NCBI RefSeq assembly: GCF_026151205.1 | Contig: NC_087080.1 | Span: forward strand, 12,075,837 to 12,139,836 | Reading direction: 5' to 3' | DNA: 64,000 nucleotides | Origin: Bolinopsis microptera | Taxonomy: Eukaryota; Ctenophora; Tentaculata; Lobata; Bolinopsidae | Part shown: positions 23,457 through 35,542 of the stretch, piece after piece | Numbering within the stretch: the stretch's first letter is position 1 | How the letters are laid out: each line of letters starts with the position of its first letter | The notes under the pieces: generated by a model | Database searches by the model: none | What the model was told of the DNA's origin: nothing | What the model saw: the letters and a program-made list of their open reading frames with translations, nothing else | Made by a program: the position numbers and the translations under genes

Positions 23457-24366
23457 GCAGCCAGGCAGACTCTAGAACCTTCATGACTTCACGCACGAGC
23501 AGCCATGCATCCTCTAAAACCTTCCTGACTTTACGCACAATCAGCCAGGCAGACTCTAGAACCTTCTTGACTTCACGCACAAGCAGCCAGGCAGCCTCTA
23601 GAACCTTCCTGACTAACGCACAAGCAGCCAGGCAGCCTCTAGAACCTTCCTGACTACACGCACAAGCAGCCAGGCAGCCTCTAGAACCTTTCTGACTACA
23701 CGCACAAGCAGCCAGGCAGCCTCTAGAACCTTTCTGACTACACGCACAAGCAGCCAGGCAGCCTCTAGAACCTTCCTGACTATACACGCACAAGCAGCCA
23801 CGCAGCCTCTAGAACCTTCCTGACTGCACGCACAAGCAGCCAGGCAGCCTCTAGAACCTTCCTGACTACACGCACAAGCAGCCAGGCAGCCTCTAGAACC
23901 TTCCTGACTACACGCACAAGCAGCCAGGCAGCCTCTAGAACCTTCCTGACTACACGCACAAGCAGCCAGGCAGCCTCTAGAACCTTCCTGACTACACGCA
24001 CAAGCAGCCAGGCAGCCTCTAGAACCTTCCTGACTAACGCACAAGCAGCCAGGCAGCCTCTAGAACCTTCCTGACTACACGCACAAGCAGCCAGGCAGCC
24101 TCTAGAACCTTCCTGACTACACGCACAAGCAGCCAGGCAGCCTCTAGAACCTTCCTGACTACACGCACAAGCAGCCAGGCAGCCTCTAGAACCTTCCTGA
24201 CTACACGCACAAGTAGCCAGGCAGCCTCTCGAACCGTCCTGACTACACGCACAAGCAGCCAGGCAGCCTCTAGAACCTTCCTGACTACACGCAAAAGTAG
24301 CCAGGCAGCCTCTAGAACCTTCCTGACTACACGCACAAGCAGCCAGGCAGCCTCTCGAACCTGACT
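23457..24366. repeat. Minisatellite, 42-bp unit, about 22 copies
   Basis: Tandem copies of a 42-bp unit built around GCAGCCAGGCAGCCTCTAGA and ACCTTCCTGACTACACGCAC. The copies at the left edge (23457-23620) are the most diverged and the central ones nearly identical, which is usual for minisatellites. Because 42 is a multiple of three and one strand lacks stops, two minus-strand frames stay open across many units (KVLEAAWLLVRVVR and CSQEGSRGCLAACA repeats). One-base losses (actaacgcac instead of actacacgcac, at about 23616 and 24036) and a two-base gain near 23783 shift the frame. A protein is therefore not supported. TCTAGA occurs in almost every unit. Confidence 0.95.
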
Positions 24367-26835
24367 AACGCGATGTAAATTAGCTCCGTGTAAGATTTAG
24401 ATAGTGTAGTGTGTACACGTATATTATACACGGATTACAGTAGAATGGATCTGTGTTGAGGCTAATTCTTAGTGGACAGTATCTCTTTGTATTGAGGTTA
24501 AATATTAGTGGACCATATCTCCCTCATCGGTGAGCTGGTTATAGTGCACTGCTAATTGCTATCACAGTCTCACTGCCTCCCCACTATTACAGTCTCACTG
24601 CCCGCTGCTTCATTTACCTCACTGCTTGCAACATACAGGAGATACAGATTACAGAATGACGATATGCTGCTATTATACTCAACCCTCTCTTTTGTATTTT
24701 GTACCTACCACACCCTTACTCTAATTTACCTTTGTCTGTGAGAGAAGTGTGATACGGAGCAATGCCATACCTTCTCATTATGCTTGTGACACCTCTCTTT
24801 TACTACAGATTGTTCCCAATTATGGTTCGTTTATTTGATCAAGTTGCATCCCTTGATTTATTTCCCGACAGGTAGTTTATGCCAGAATGCTCGATACAAC
24901 TCTCGTATTGGTCGATCTGATTTAGCTCGTTTATTTAGATAATATTGGCATGATCTAGAAGCTGCATTTTAAATCGATCTTATTCAAACCTGTCACGTTC
25001 ACCATCGTTGTAAGTTTCAAATTCCCTCTTATGTTTTAAATTTTTCAATCACTTTAATTCCAACAGCCGTTTTGGCGTCAGCATTTTATGTTTAATTAAC
25101 TAATTATCTATTAATAAGTTAATTAGTAACATTCGCTTGTAAGTTGCCACGTGACCAGCGTTTGTGTGTCTGGCTAACTTTTCTCAAATAAATGTATTAT
25201 ATTTAGCCATTTGTTTGCATTTTACTGTCTAGTTTACAATATCAAGCGGGATTAACTAATTGACCTTCTGTCGGATTAATTAACCAAGATATTAATTAGT
25301 TTCTTCTCACATCAACTTAATAAGTCCTATTAGCTCGACTACATTTGTCTCAGATTATCTAGATTAGTCTGAGAATGCTTTTAATAATTGACTAATCAAT
25401 TTTATCCACTTAACTAATTTGACAATAGCCCCACTTAATTGATTTGATCTCAATTTGATAAAACATAATTAAGATTGTATGTTTGAACAATAATCAGTGT
25501 TATCAGTTATATTAACTAGCATCCTGGGTAATACTGGGTGACCAACTGTCGTCAAACTGTCGTCAAACTGTCGTCCGTATTAAAAGTACACGGTACTGAC
25601 TAGTGATATGCAGTACACGCATATTTTATGTAATGCCATAATAACGTAAAAATGCCAGTCTTGTTACAGATTTCGTTAGTCACGAACTAGGCATTTTCTT
25701 GAGCTTATTATTTTGTTAGTTTGTTGTAATATCGTTGTGCCGCTTTGTCATTTGTATGTTTTAATTTACATTCAGTTTAACAACAGAGTTTTCAGTTGAT
25801 AGTCGTTTCATGTTGCCTCCAATCATTGTTAAACGATTTATAACTTGAAAATTGGACGTGGCAAATACCCCGTTTGCGTGTAATTGCAGTAATTTTAAAA
25901 CTATATAATTTGACACTCAATTTAGAATATAAGGTCGGGTCGGGATTATGGTCACATACAATAAACATTGAGCATCAGCAGTGAGTAAGTAGTATCAGTA
26001 TGTGCTAAACGTAACTGAGATGAGACAAGTTCACACTGTGACAAGTTCACACTGTGACAAGTTCACACTGTGACAAGTTCACACTGTGACAAGTTCACAC
26101 TGTTGTCAGAGTTCGCACTACCGGAAGAAGTAACGTCTGATAATATCAGTGAGGATGATGATTAGGAGGAGGAAGGCGGAAGAGCAGGACTGGAATCAGC
26201 CTGATATCCGGCCAGTCCCCTCTAGTCCCCCGGTCACTAGAGATAAATGTAGACAGTAGACATCATGTCTTGGAAGTAGAGCAATTCTGGGGGCTGTATT
26301 GACCTGGTGGCAAGAGAAAGCCTAGGGCTTCTTTTCAGTGCTACCCAGTGCCACGAATGACGTAACATTGCTACATAATGTCTGATGCCTAATGCTTTAT
26401 GTAGAGCCTTGTTACTGGTAGGTAGTGTATCTTTACATAGCTCATTAGTCACTGGCAGCAGTATGCTCTCTGATAGCTATTAATTTAACGAGTAAAGTTA
26501 TGTTAAGTAAGTAACAAGTGGAGATTGGTTCCTACTCCCGACAGAACTCATTAACCTGAATGCCGTCCTCAAGATTGCTTTATTTCCCTCGATTAGGCAC
26601 GCTCTGTGTATTTGAGGCTAAGCTAAAAATAACGATGATGCGGCCATCAGCCAGCCTCCATCCGCAATATTAGAATCACGGAGTTAACATGTGACAGGAC
26701 ACGTAGCGTCACGTGTTGTGTATTCTCTGTAGGGCTGCTAACTTGATACTGGCACGTGGGCATCACACGCGCAGCAGGAGGTTGACACGTGCGATGCGCG
26801 CTGTGCACTGAGTGGTTGGTTGTTGTTGCAACGCG
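24367..26835. other. Intergenic / PIM upstream region
   Basis: No gene supported. Contains an 11-bp triplet (aactgtcgtca) at about 25543-25575 and the 16-bp array listed separately. From about 26690 it becomes richer in CACGTG/CGTCAC-type motifs (gcacgtgggc, gacacgtgcg), leading into the kinase promoter. Confidence 0.4.
26025..26104. repeat. 16-bp tandem repeat, five copies
   Basis: Exactly five head-to-tail copies of ACAAGTTCACACTGTG, with a change only in the last base. Each unit contains the near-palindrome TCACACTGTGA. It lies about 0.8 kb upstream of the kinase promoter. It could be a simple expansion or a regulatory array. Confidence 0.95.
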
Positions 26836-26890
26836 CCAATGAGAGGACAGTTCAGCGCTGTATATAATGATGTATGTAATTAGTGCGGTG
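26836..26890 (+). promoter_or_regulatory. Core promoter of PIM-like kinase
   Basis: A CCAAT box (26836-26840, in acgCCAATgag) lies about 25 bp upstream of TATATAA (26861-26867). Transcription would then start near 26890, giving a 5' leader of about 235 bases before the first ATG of the kinase frame. E-box-like CACGTG/CACGTGC sites lie within 130 bp upstream. Confidence 0.55.
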
Positions 26891-27124
26891 TGTTAGAGAG
26901 AGCAGTGTCCTTGACTCGTTGTTGAGCGTTTCTTTGAGCCAGTGTGTTACGTCACTACGAGCCCGTGATGTCAGGATTTTAGTTTCCGTCTCCGCCCACT
27001 CTGCTCCAGATATACTCGGACCCAACCGGACCCGACCTAACTTTTACGCTTCTACTTTTTCTGTGTGTAACCTGTATTTCGTTTGAAGGAAGATTTCAAG
27101 CTGGCGCCCGACTCCACAAACGTT

Positions 27125-30100
27125 ATGTCCTACGGGAGTTCATCTCCCACTCTCCCCACAGCCCCTTGTCAGAAGATGGAAACTCAAGAACCCTCTCTCT
27201 CTTGCAGCAGTACCTATACCATGATCAAACAGATTGGAACTGGAGGCTATGGAAAGGTCAGTCTACTTCTTTATTCGAAAATCTTCTCTCATCTTGAAAC
27301 TTTGATATTTGTTGGTAGTCTTGTTTCATAAAATCAGTTTTCGGTACTTTTTTGCCATTTTTCACATCTCACCCTGCCCTTGTTGAATAAACTGAAGACT
27401 TCTCATTCGTTCGATTTCTCACAACTTCCACCCTTTCCCACACTCGCTGTCTCAACATAAATATTACATACCACCACCATTCTTATAATTTCACAACCTT
27501 GAGTAAAGAATAAAGATTTGCATCTTGGTACATGAACCATATAGTTTGTACCATCGTGTATCATCTCGTTCGCACTTTAACTTTAAGCCTACGTTTTCTC
27601 GAGCTGTATGATAATTGACTTCTAGACACAAAGTTGTAAATTAGATCAGAACCACAACTTTCCGACCCTTTGTCCCGGACATGCCCGACCAGGTCTTACT
27701 CCAGACACCCCCAGGGTACTTATCCCAAATTAGGTAGTCCCCAGTCCCGTACAGAAGTCCACCGAGCACCCTGAGGCCAAGGGACTTAGGGGACGGTCCG
27801 TACTCATCTGTTATTAATCTAATAGTGGGATCATGTAGTAGGACACTGTGAGTCCTAGGTCTAGGTCTGGACTGTCTCCGTACTGATTGCTACTATAAAT
27901 AGCACCTACCTTACACACTGTGCCCTAAATCTCTTTGATTTACCAACATTGCAATCTCTGATTAGCCGTCACTGGGTATTTAGAACTAACTTGTCTCCCA
28001 TTGGGCAGCCTCCGAAACACACGCTCTGATTGGTCAGTTTATCCGATAAAAGCGCCTGATTGGCCGGCCCGGGATGTGGTGTCTCCCCTGAGGCCTTCCC
28101 CTCTAAATATGTTTATCATTACCTGGTCTCTTACCCACACAAAGGGTTATATATAGCGAGCTCCAATACCCAGCACTCAGCAGTTGTTCCTTAAATGGAA
28201 TAATATCACTTCCTAATAAGGTATAATAAGGTTAATTAGCCGCGTGTACACAGGACTGTAGCGGCCAAGGCTTGCTAGTGTGCAGAAGTGAGACTCGAGG
28301 GTCTCAACTAGAATAATAGATATCAATAGCCTGGTATGTGATGGTTGGTATGTGATTGTAGCCTGGTATGTGATGGTGTGTATCAGTGACCTGTTGTTGT
28401 GACTGAGTAGCTTTGTGTACACAGTAAAACTCTCTGATACCCGCTCTCTTGAGCTGAGAGGGTGGGCATCTTATTGAACAGGAAACAGTGTAATACTGGG
28501 CACTCACACACACAGCACTAGTACTTCCATCCGGTGTGATCAGGCTCACACCAGGGAAGGGACCGGCGTGATTTGGGTTATATCATCAGATATAGGCTAC
28601 TACACTCTTAGAGTGATAGATATCGGCCCCAGGAAAGGAACTTCACTAAGAGTGTGTGTCTTGGTAACATGACACCAGGGTTTCATCTCACTGATAAATG
28701 TCACGAGATTCTGGTCGGTACGAGTCCCTGAAAAAAAGGGTAAAAACGGGATTTTAATGAACATTCTAGAACGTTTGTTTTAACAAGTTCTGGTTAATCC
28801 CCCTTTGATCTGGTGTGTTTGAGTTGAGGAGCGGTAACGCAGTCTCATTGAATCCCTGCATACTACACTGTTATATCCCTGATAAAATAGAGTCACCACA
28901 TAATATCGCAAGAGTTACGTGGATATAAGAACCGTCACTAACTTAGAGCTCTCTTGTTTTTCGACTTGAAGAAGCGAAAGATCGCTGGTTTTGGGTTTCG
29001 AGAAGAATTACGTGCGAATTGAAGCTTTATCTATATGCGAACTTGCCTGCAAAGTGTGTTTTGAGAAGCCTGATGCATTGCTCAATATTTATAAACCAGA
29101 ACTACTTGGACTGAGACACGAGACAGTAATGTTAAAATCGCCTGTTCTTCACGCCAGCATCCTGATTCCTATTTCGCATATATTAAGAGGAAACGTTTAA
29201 CCGTTTTCGTGTGGCGACTACGTCAAACGAAACAGTTGCCCAGTTACACCCCCTCTGAAATGATACCTGCGTAGTCTACTAACGTCACTCGTCTTTAGAG
29301 GTCGTGAGGTCTTTAGAGGTTGTGAGAAGATATCACTGAGTGAGGTAGGATATAATATATGGTCTGGAGGATTTAATAAGTTCGTCAGAAGATCGGGCTA
29401 CTTTTCTTGAGAAAGGAGTAGCATGTTTTATAATGCTATGGCTCTGTATCGGGGAAACCTAGAAAGTACTTCCTCAGAACTGATAACTTATAACCGATAC
29501 TCATTTAACCCGGGAAAAGGGAACTATATCTGGTTCTTTAGAGAGAGGGAGAAATGTAGGGCTCTACACAGAGAGGGTGATAAAAGTTTACAGTTTTGTT
29601 CGCCTCTTGTTGCTGTGAAATAAAGCTTCTCTAGCATTAGAGTTAACACTGACAAGCTTCTCCTAAAGGTACCAGATTTGTTAACAATTACAGCTGCTGA
29701 CTAGACACACCAGTCTACTGTAACTAACAGACTTAATTAGTTACATCGCCTCCTCCCACTTTAGTTAGCGCTAATACAAGTCAGGGTTATTTTAATCCAC
29801 AATAAGTCAGTGCTATTTTATCTCACACTAAACAATAGAAGTTCTCCTGAAACGGCAGGTTACTAATGACAGTCTGTGATTTAACAAGCTCGTCCCCTTT
29901 TTTAATGTGATCTAAACATTGTCCCTGCCTTTAAACATGATCTAACAAACAAACTGACATTTTGTCTCCCAACAATAAAACCTGATCTAATCGGGCCTGG
30001 TTTTAAAAGAACTGGTTTTGTTACTCTCCCACTGAGTAGTGTACTTGTAGTTATTAGAAGGTAGCAAGCCCGGGCATGATTACAGCGGTCAGTTATTCTG

Positions 30101-33100
30101 CAAACTTTGTGTGCGAGAGAGAGCTTTACTTACGAGAATGAGGGCTGAAGTAGCCCTAAAGTTGGACCTTCTAGTCAAATCCACAGATTGCTTCCACCAC
30201 GTGACACATCCTAGCCAATCAGCGTGCAGAGAGATCTTTTCACGTGACACATCCTAGCCAGTCACGGTGCAGCCTCCTGCAGCGTTACCTTGCTTACCTT
30301 GCTACGGTGTGGAGACATTGCAATGTGACATGCAAACACTGACCTTCTCACTACATTCAGATTATGTATACTACACACTTTCAGTACTACTGTCACACCT
30401 TCAAAGGAATTTGAAAAGAGATGTTCTGGTGTCTTTTCAAAGAGATGTGCTGGTGTCTTTGATCCGCAGAACAGGGCGGAAGGTGATATTAGGTCAGGTT
30501 TAAATGAAGGTGAAAGTGCAGGTGACACTGTCCAGCTAAGTGAGGTAAGGTGCAGCTGTCACCTTTACTCCACGTGCTGTCACTTTCACTCCACGTGCAG
30601 TTTTGGTATTCTCAATCAAAACTCAGTCATTTCCCACCACAAGGAGGCTCCTGACACTGCCTTGTAATTACTACTAGTATTACAGAGTGACCCGTATTAG
30701 AGATGAAGTAATAGTCTGATCATCTTAACCGTTGTAGTGATGTCATCAGATCTTGTGGGGGTTACAGACAGGGGATCGTAATGTCTTGCAACACAGACGC
30801 AACCTTCATGTTCCTGTTAGTTACGGCTTATTTGATTACACATTATATGTCATTCGATTTACCCGGCTGGATAATATTAATACCATCAGGATATCCAAGT
30901 GTAGCCAGGATTATGCTGAGGAATCTGGAAAAGTATTCCAGGAATTTGAGTGATGCTCTGAATGTGCAGTGTTTTTACATGAAGCAATGATTTCTGACAA
31001 TGATGCTTAGTCATCAACATTATCAACAGTAGGTGATAGAATAAAGTAATCTGAGCTATCAATTCAACACCTGAGCAGCTGGGCCACGCCCGGCTATCAC
31101 CATGGTGATTGGACCAGAAGCATCACGTGGGCGGAGCTCTGATACTTTGATTGGTTGTCGCACTTGTCAAAACTGAGGTCACGTTTCAAAGTGGAGGTTC
31201 AGCCGTGCTATAGTTCTCTTACATTATTATATCCTATTTTTGGAGGTGACTTAGTGAGCAGTAGCTACAGTTCTGTGATGTTTTACAAGGCCTCTGTGTT
31301 TGACGTTTTTACTCTGTGTATGCGAGAAATGTAAAACTAGTAGTTTTACAATTGATCTAGAGGAAGCTGGCAGATTGGGTCCAGTCATGGTGGATGGCAA
31401 TATTCCAATATTTTTAAAATTTATCATGATTAAAAAACGTCTAGAAATAAAACCAAGTCATGAAAATTCCAACTTATCAGATTTTCAGAAGTAGATTCCG
31501 CCTGTCATGACCTTCTCTCAAACAATTACGTAACTTTGAAGGGAGAAACACCCTCACGTCCCCCTGAACACTGCTTGATAAGAGTATTATCTGTGAAACT
31601 AAACACGCACGTGAACTAGACTTCTGGTTTACAGATAAGATTACCCGGCCGAATTCTTTAACGATAAGATCATGAAAACTTACAGTTTCTCAGAGTGCCC
31701 TGCCTCTTCTACATTGAAATTTGAAGTGTTATTTAGGCGAGTAAATTTTTTAAGTGGCGCTAAAAAGACAACAATTAGCGCTAAATCTGGACATTCTCAA
31801 ACACTTTCTATCTAATCTGAGCTCCGTGCGTGATCACTCTTTTAAGTGTAAATTGTGCACACGTACACCCTGTAATAACACAGTTCACACGTACACCCTG
31901 TAATAACACAGTTCAGTCGAGTCTGCTATCTAATTAGCTATATCTGCCTCCTCTAATTAGCTATAATAAGCTATATCTCCAGATTGTATCTGGGGTTAAG
32001 TGGACACGCCTCTATCTTGTTGACCTTGTTAGCATTCTATTGTCTGTGCTGTATCCTGTTAACAATCAGACACAACTAGCCTGGAGCTAACCAATCAAAG
32101 CACTGCAAACCAGTCTGATAACCAATCAGAAGTGGTGTAACGAGCCAGTAAGATCAGTGTAATTTCCGATCACATTATATAAGTTGACAGATAAGCTACA
32201 CTCGCACCTAACAAGGAGTTTCAACTGTCAGCACTGTGCGTTACTGCGGCCACCGTTACTTGTCAGCGTCACCATGGTAACTTGTCAACAATTTGTCATC
32301 TCTCTGTCTCTCTCTCTCTCTCTCACTTCCTCTCAAACAATACAAAAAGTAACCCTCCTGTAGTTTAACAGCTACCTTTCTCTCAATTCTTGGTATAATC
32401 TACCACACACAATACCGTAATCTGGGAAGTTGCTTCTTCTTTTTCAGAAAAGCGAAATTAACCCAAATCGACTCCAGAGTAGTTGTCACGTGATCTCAGG
32501 CCGTGTTCTGATTGGTTAGTGACAAGTAATGCTCCGTAATAAGGACAACTAACCCAACCCTCATTAGATGTAAATACGCTGTACGTTAGTCTTTAAATTT
32601 ACACACAAGCCAATGTGAGCTTATATTGCATAATTCAGGAGACAAGTATCTGTAACAATGTGTAATAAATTATAACTGTGAATATTCAACAGGATAATTA
32701 GAAAACCAATAAGAATTCTCCGAAATTGACGGTCAATAATGCTTACTGTTAATTCTGTGCGAAGTTAATATTCAATATAACTTAATACTCGTGACGTACG
32801 ACACCGTGAAAGAGCGACAACAGTTAAATTAAAAGCTCGTTCATTTAGTAGCTTCCACCTATTCGTGACGTACATGCTACGCACAAGGGCCAAGTTAAGA
32901 CGTTAAAAGGCAGTAAAGTAATTACCTTGGGACAACAACCTATCAGCTCTCTCTCTCTCTCTCTCTCTCTTCATGATTACAGATATCCTCAATATCACCC
33001 CATCTTACACTTCGTTTCTTCAAATCTCACTATAATCCATCCCTCACTGCTGTACTGTATTCTGATTGTACAATGTATGTACTAACCTTCCCTCTCTCCC

Positions 33101-35542
33101 TCAGGTATACCTGGCTCAACACAAATACACAGGAAAACAAGTAGCTATTAAAGTTATGTCTCAGTCCCGGATTTCCAGATATTTGGAGCTAGACGGACAG
33201 AGAGTCCCAGCTGAGATTGCTCTCATCGCTAACTTATCACACAGCTCTATTATTCAGGTAACTTGAGAACTTGTTAGTTGTTGCACGTGCAGCTGCACAG
33301 TGCACGCAATATTGTAGTGTTTCGTCTGTACCATGGTACACTATTCATTGTTTTTCTCCTCTTCTTTACTAAGAGTCGGTGAATTATATGTTTGGTATCA
33401 CGTGCACATATATTAAATGATTTGACCCCGTGTTAGCTAGCTTAGAGCTGCAGGGTCTAAGATTGTACAGTGGCGAGTCATCTAGAAATTTGTAGGAAGT
33501 CCCTCAGCTGTGCGAACAATCTCATGATTAAACTGCTGCTAGTCACTTGTCGCGACGGCTCAATGCTCATGGTCGAACAGTAACACTGCACATTGGACCC
33601 GTGCCAAAGAAACCAAAACATTCGTACTTTCGGCTTTCGTTTCTGAACCAAGTCTGTGCCAAACTACACAAATCTACTCAAAACACAGTTTAATTAACCT
33701 GTTATCCCACTCCAATAGCAACTAAGATGTAGTAACCATAGTAACTAAGATATAGTAACCATGGTAACTAACACTCCTCCTCCCCTCAGTACATCGCTCA
33801 CTTCAAAGTACCAGGAGGATGGTGCCTGGTGATGGAGTACCCTCACGGTTACCTCGACTTGTTCGAGCTGATCTGTGACAGAGGCAGACTTAATGAGAAA
33901 CACACTCGCAAGATTATCAGACAGGTAAATAGTTCACTTCAAAATTCATTTCCTGTTTTTTTTGGTGCCAAGATCTTATATTTCCGTTCCATCTATATTG
34001 ATCTCTCTAGAATATCTCTTCTCAAAAAAGATACGGTTTAACCAGAATATTCCGGCTATTTCTAGAAATCTAAGAAGTAACCCTTCCCATCTCGCAGGTT
34101 CTACAAGCTATAAACCACTGTTTAAAAAGTAAAGTGGATCACAGGGACCTGAAAGACGAGAACCTTCTCGTGAACCCTGACAACCTCCACGTCAAGCTGA
34201 TTGACTTCGGGTCCGCTTCTCAACTGACAGATAGAGCTTACACCAGGTTCCAGGGAACTGATGTGTACCTGCCCCCAGAGTGGTACACCCGACACAGCTA
34301 CATGGCTCTCCCTGCCACCTCCTGGGCTATTGGCTGTCTCATCTTCACCTGTCTCTCTGGAGACTCTCCCTTCGCTACTAGAGATGAGGTAATTATCTCT
34401 TTAACTTTTGTTGATTTCGCAACTTTTCTTTTGTTGTGTTCGGAGTTGGAAACCTTGTAATAAGCGGTTATATTTTAACGGTTTTTTAAACATGCACACT
34501 TAATACTAGATAGGGCCCACTTTTAGTACATCGGGCCCAACATGTCTCAACTAAATCACTCCTATGTATCTAGAACCACTTAGCACAGGCTCCAACCCCC
34601 TTTCAAAGACTCATCTACCATAAACAGCCAGTCTCGTGAACTCTAGTCGATATATTCGCTCTAAATAGGCTAGAGATCCTCTTTAAAACACACGTTTAAC
34701 CTTCAGAGTTGCACAGAGAGTGAGTTATTAATCAGTGTGAGTGAATTAACAGGCGGCAGCATTAAAACCTGGGGGACACCTCAAAATAGTGGTGATCTCA
34801 CGACCCCCTTAATATTATAGCAGCCTATCTTCGCTGAGATCACCTGTATAAATACACTGCTCTCCTTGATTAACAGTTATAAAGTCACGTGATATATAAT
34901 ATACCTGCACAGTGCACTGTGTTTCCGAGCTGTAACCATGTGTTTCTGTTAGTAACCATGTGTTACCCCTAGTTACACACACACACACACCTAATGAAAC
35001 ACACGTTATCACACACGTGTTTTCTACATGACAAAGGAGTCTCTCAGATCACAGCTAATAATACGCTTTACTTTAAGAGGAGGAGTACACATTAGAGTGT
35101 AGTATTGTGGCCACACCTCCCTGCTAGTATGCATTATCTTATTATGACGAGCAATAGTCACTGCTCTCTTTCTATGTCTATTGTCGTGGTGATGGTTGTT
35201 AGGTCACTGTGGTGATAGTTAGATCACCAGTGTCTTGTGATGTAGAGTTGTTGTGACCTTGTACTAAACACGTCATAACTCTCAAGGTTTCCAACTGCGG
35301 AACTATTATGAGATTTTTCCTTTTTGGAGTTTTAATAACATGTCTAAAAATATATCCTTGTGTTTAACTAACCTCTCCTATTTCTCCAGGTGAAGAAGTC
35401 CCAGATACCATGGGAGAAGCTCCCCTCCAACTTATCAGACAACTGTTTTGACATGTTGAAAGGATGTCTCCAGACGTCAGCTCGCCACAGGATCAACCTC
35501 AAGACCCTGGCAGCTCATCCCTGGTTACAAATGGACAGCTGA
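27125..35542 (+). CDS. PIM-family serine/threonine kinase (5 exons, 287 aa)
   Basis: Exons: 27125-27256, 33105-33257, 33790-33924, 34098-34388, 35390-35542. All introns are GT-AG and phase 0, and the coding total is 288 codons with stop. It is a compact constitutively active-type Ser/Thr kinase with almost nothing outside the catalytic domain. The Gly loop is GTGGYGKV (38-45), the VAIK lysine is K60, and the alpha-C glutamate is E81 in QRVPAEI, a PIM hallmark (RVP.E). The hinge EYPHG (111-115) keeps the PIM-like proline. The catalytic loop is HRDLKDENLL (155-164), the DFG is LIDFGSAS (174-181), and PPEW (199-202) replaces APE, which is diagnostic of PIM versus PASK or CAMK. As in PIM1, the usual Asp before W-x-x-G is missing (ATSWAIGC). 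The start at 27125 is the first ATG of the frame; an earlier extension has no ATG. A second in-frame Met is codon 18. Length is close to vertebrate PIM (about 313 aa). Which PIM paralogue it corresponds to cannot be stated. Confidence 0.93.
28029..28156 (+). promoter_or_regulatory. CCAAT/TATA module inside PIM intron 1
   Basis: Two inverted CCAAT boxes (GATTGG at 28028 and 28058, plus ATTGG at 27994) lie about 90-150 bp upstream of TATATATAG (28148-28156), followed at about 30 bp by gcactcagcag. This resembles a complete second promoter. No coding first exon downstream is recognisable. It could be an alternative promoter for a non-coding or N-terminally different transcript, or an enhancer. 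Confidence 0.35.
30198..30272. promoter_or_regulatory. Duplicated 32-bp E-box/CCAAT cassette
   Basis: CACGTGACACATCCTAGCCA followed by (A/G)TCA(G/C)(C/G)GTGCAG occurs at 30198-30229 and again at 30241-30272. Each copy pairs a CACGTG E-box with a CCAAT-like site, in the same order and spacing. Two further CCACGTG sites lie at about 30570-30595. Together they look like a cis-regulatory cluster in the first intron of the kinase. Confidence 0.5.
31085..31230 (+). promoter_or_regulatory. E-box/GC-box/CCAAT cluster in PIM intron 1
   Basis: GATTGG, CACGTG next to GGGCGG (tcacgtgggcggagc), a second GATTGG and an AGGTCACG motif lie within about 110 bp, followed by an AT-rich tatagtt/tatat stretch. 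The composition is promoter- or enhancer-like; no transcript is evident. Confidence 0.35.
31861..31914. repeat. Short tandem duplication in intron
   Basis: Two exact copies of a 27-bp unit beginning cacacgtacaccctgtaata, arranged head to tail within the first intron of the PIM-like kinase. Confidence 0.85.
32091..32183 (+). promoter_or_regulatory. Third CCAAT/TATA module in PIM intron 1
   Basis: Two ACCAATCA boxes (32091-32095 and 32122-32126) precede TATATAAG (32176-32183) with promoter-like spacing. About 85 bp downstream is GTCACCATGGTAAC, an X-box-like palindrome. Another CACGTGA/GATTGG pair follows at about 32485-32515. Function unproven. Confidence 0.35.
32941..32971. repeat. (CT)n pyrimidine tract
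   Basis: A CT dinucleotide run about 130 bp before the exon 2 acceptor of the kinase; a similar tract is at about 32300-32325. Simple repeats within the intron. Confidence 0.9.

Noticed and set aside
23613-24044. 143-codon minus-strand open frame of GSRGCLAACACSQE repeats
   Set aside because: It is the 42-bp minisatellite read in frame. Single-base unit variants break it and overlapping frames are equally open; no start context or splice signals.
27125-35542. PASK or CAMK identity for the kinase
   Set aside because: PPEW in place of APE, the RVPxE motif, the hinge proline and small size point to PIM; PASK has APE and PAS domains.
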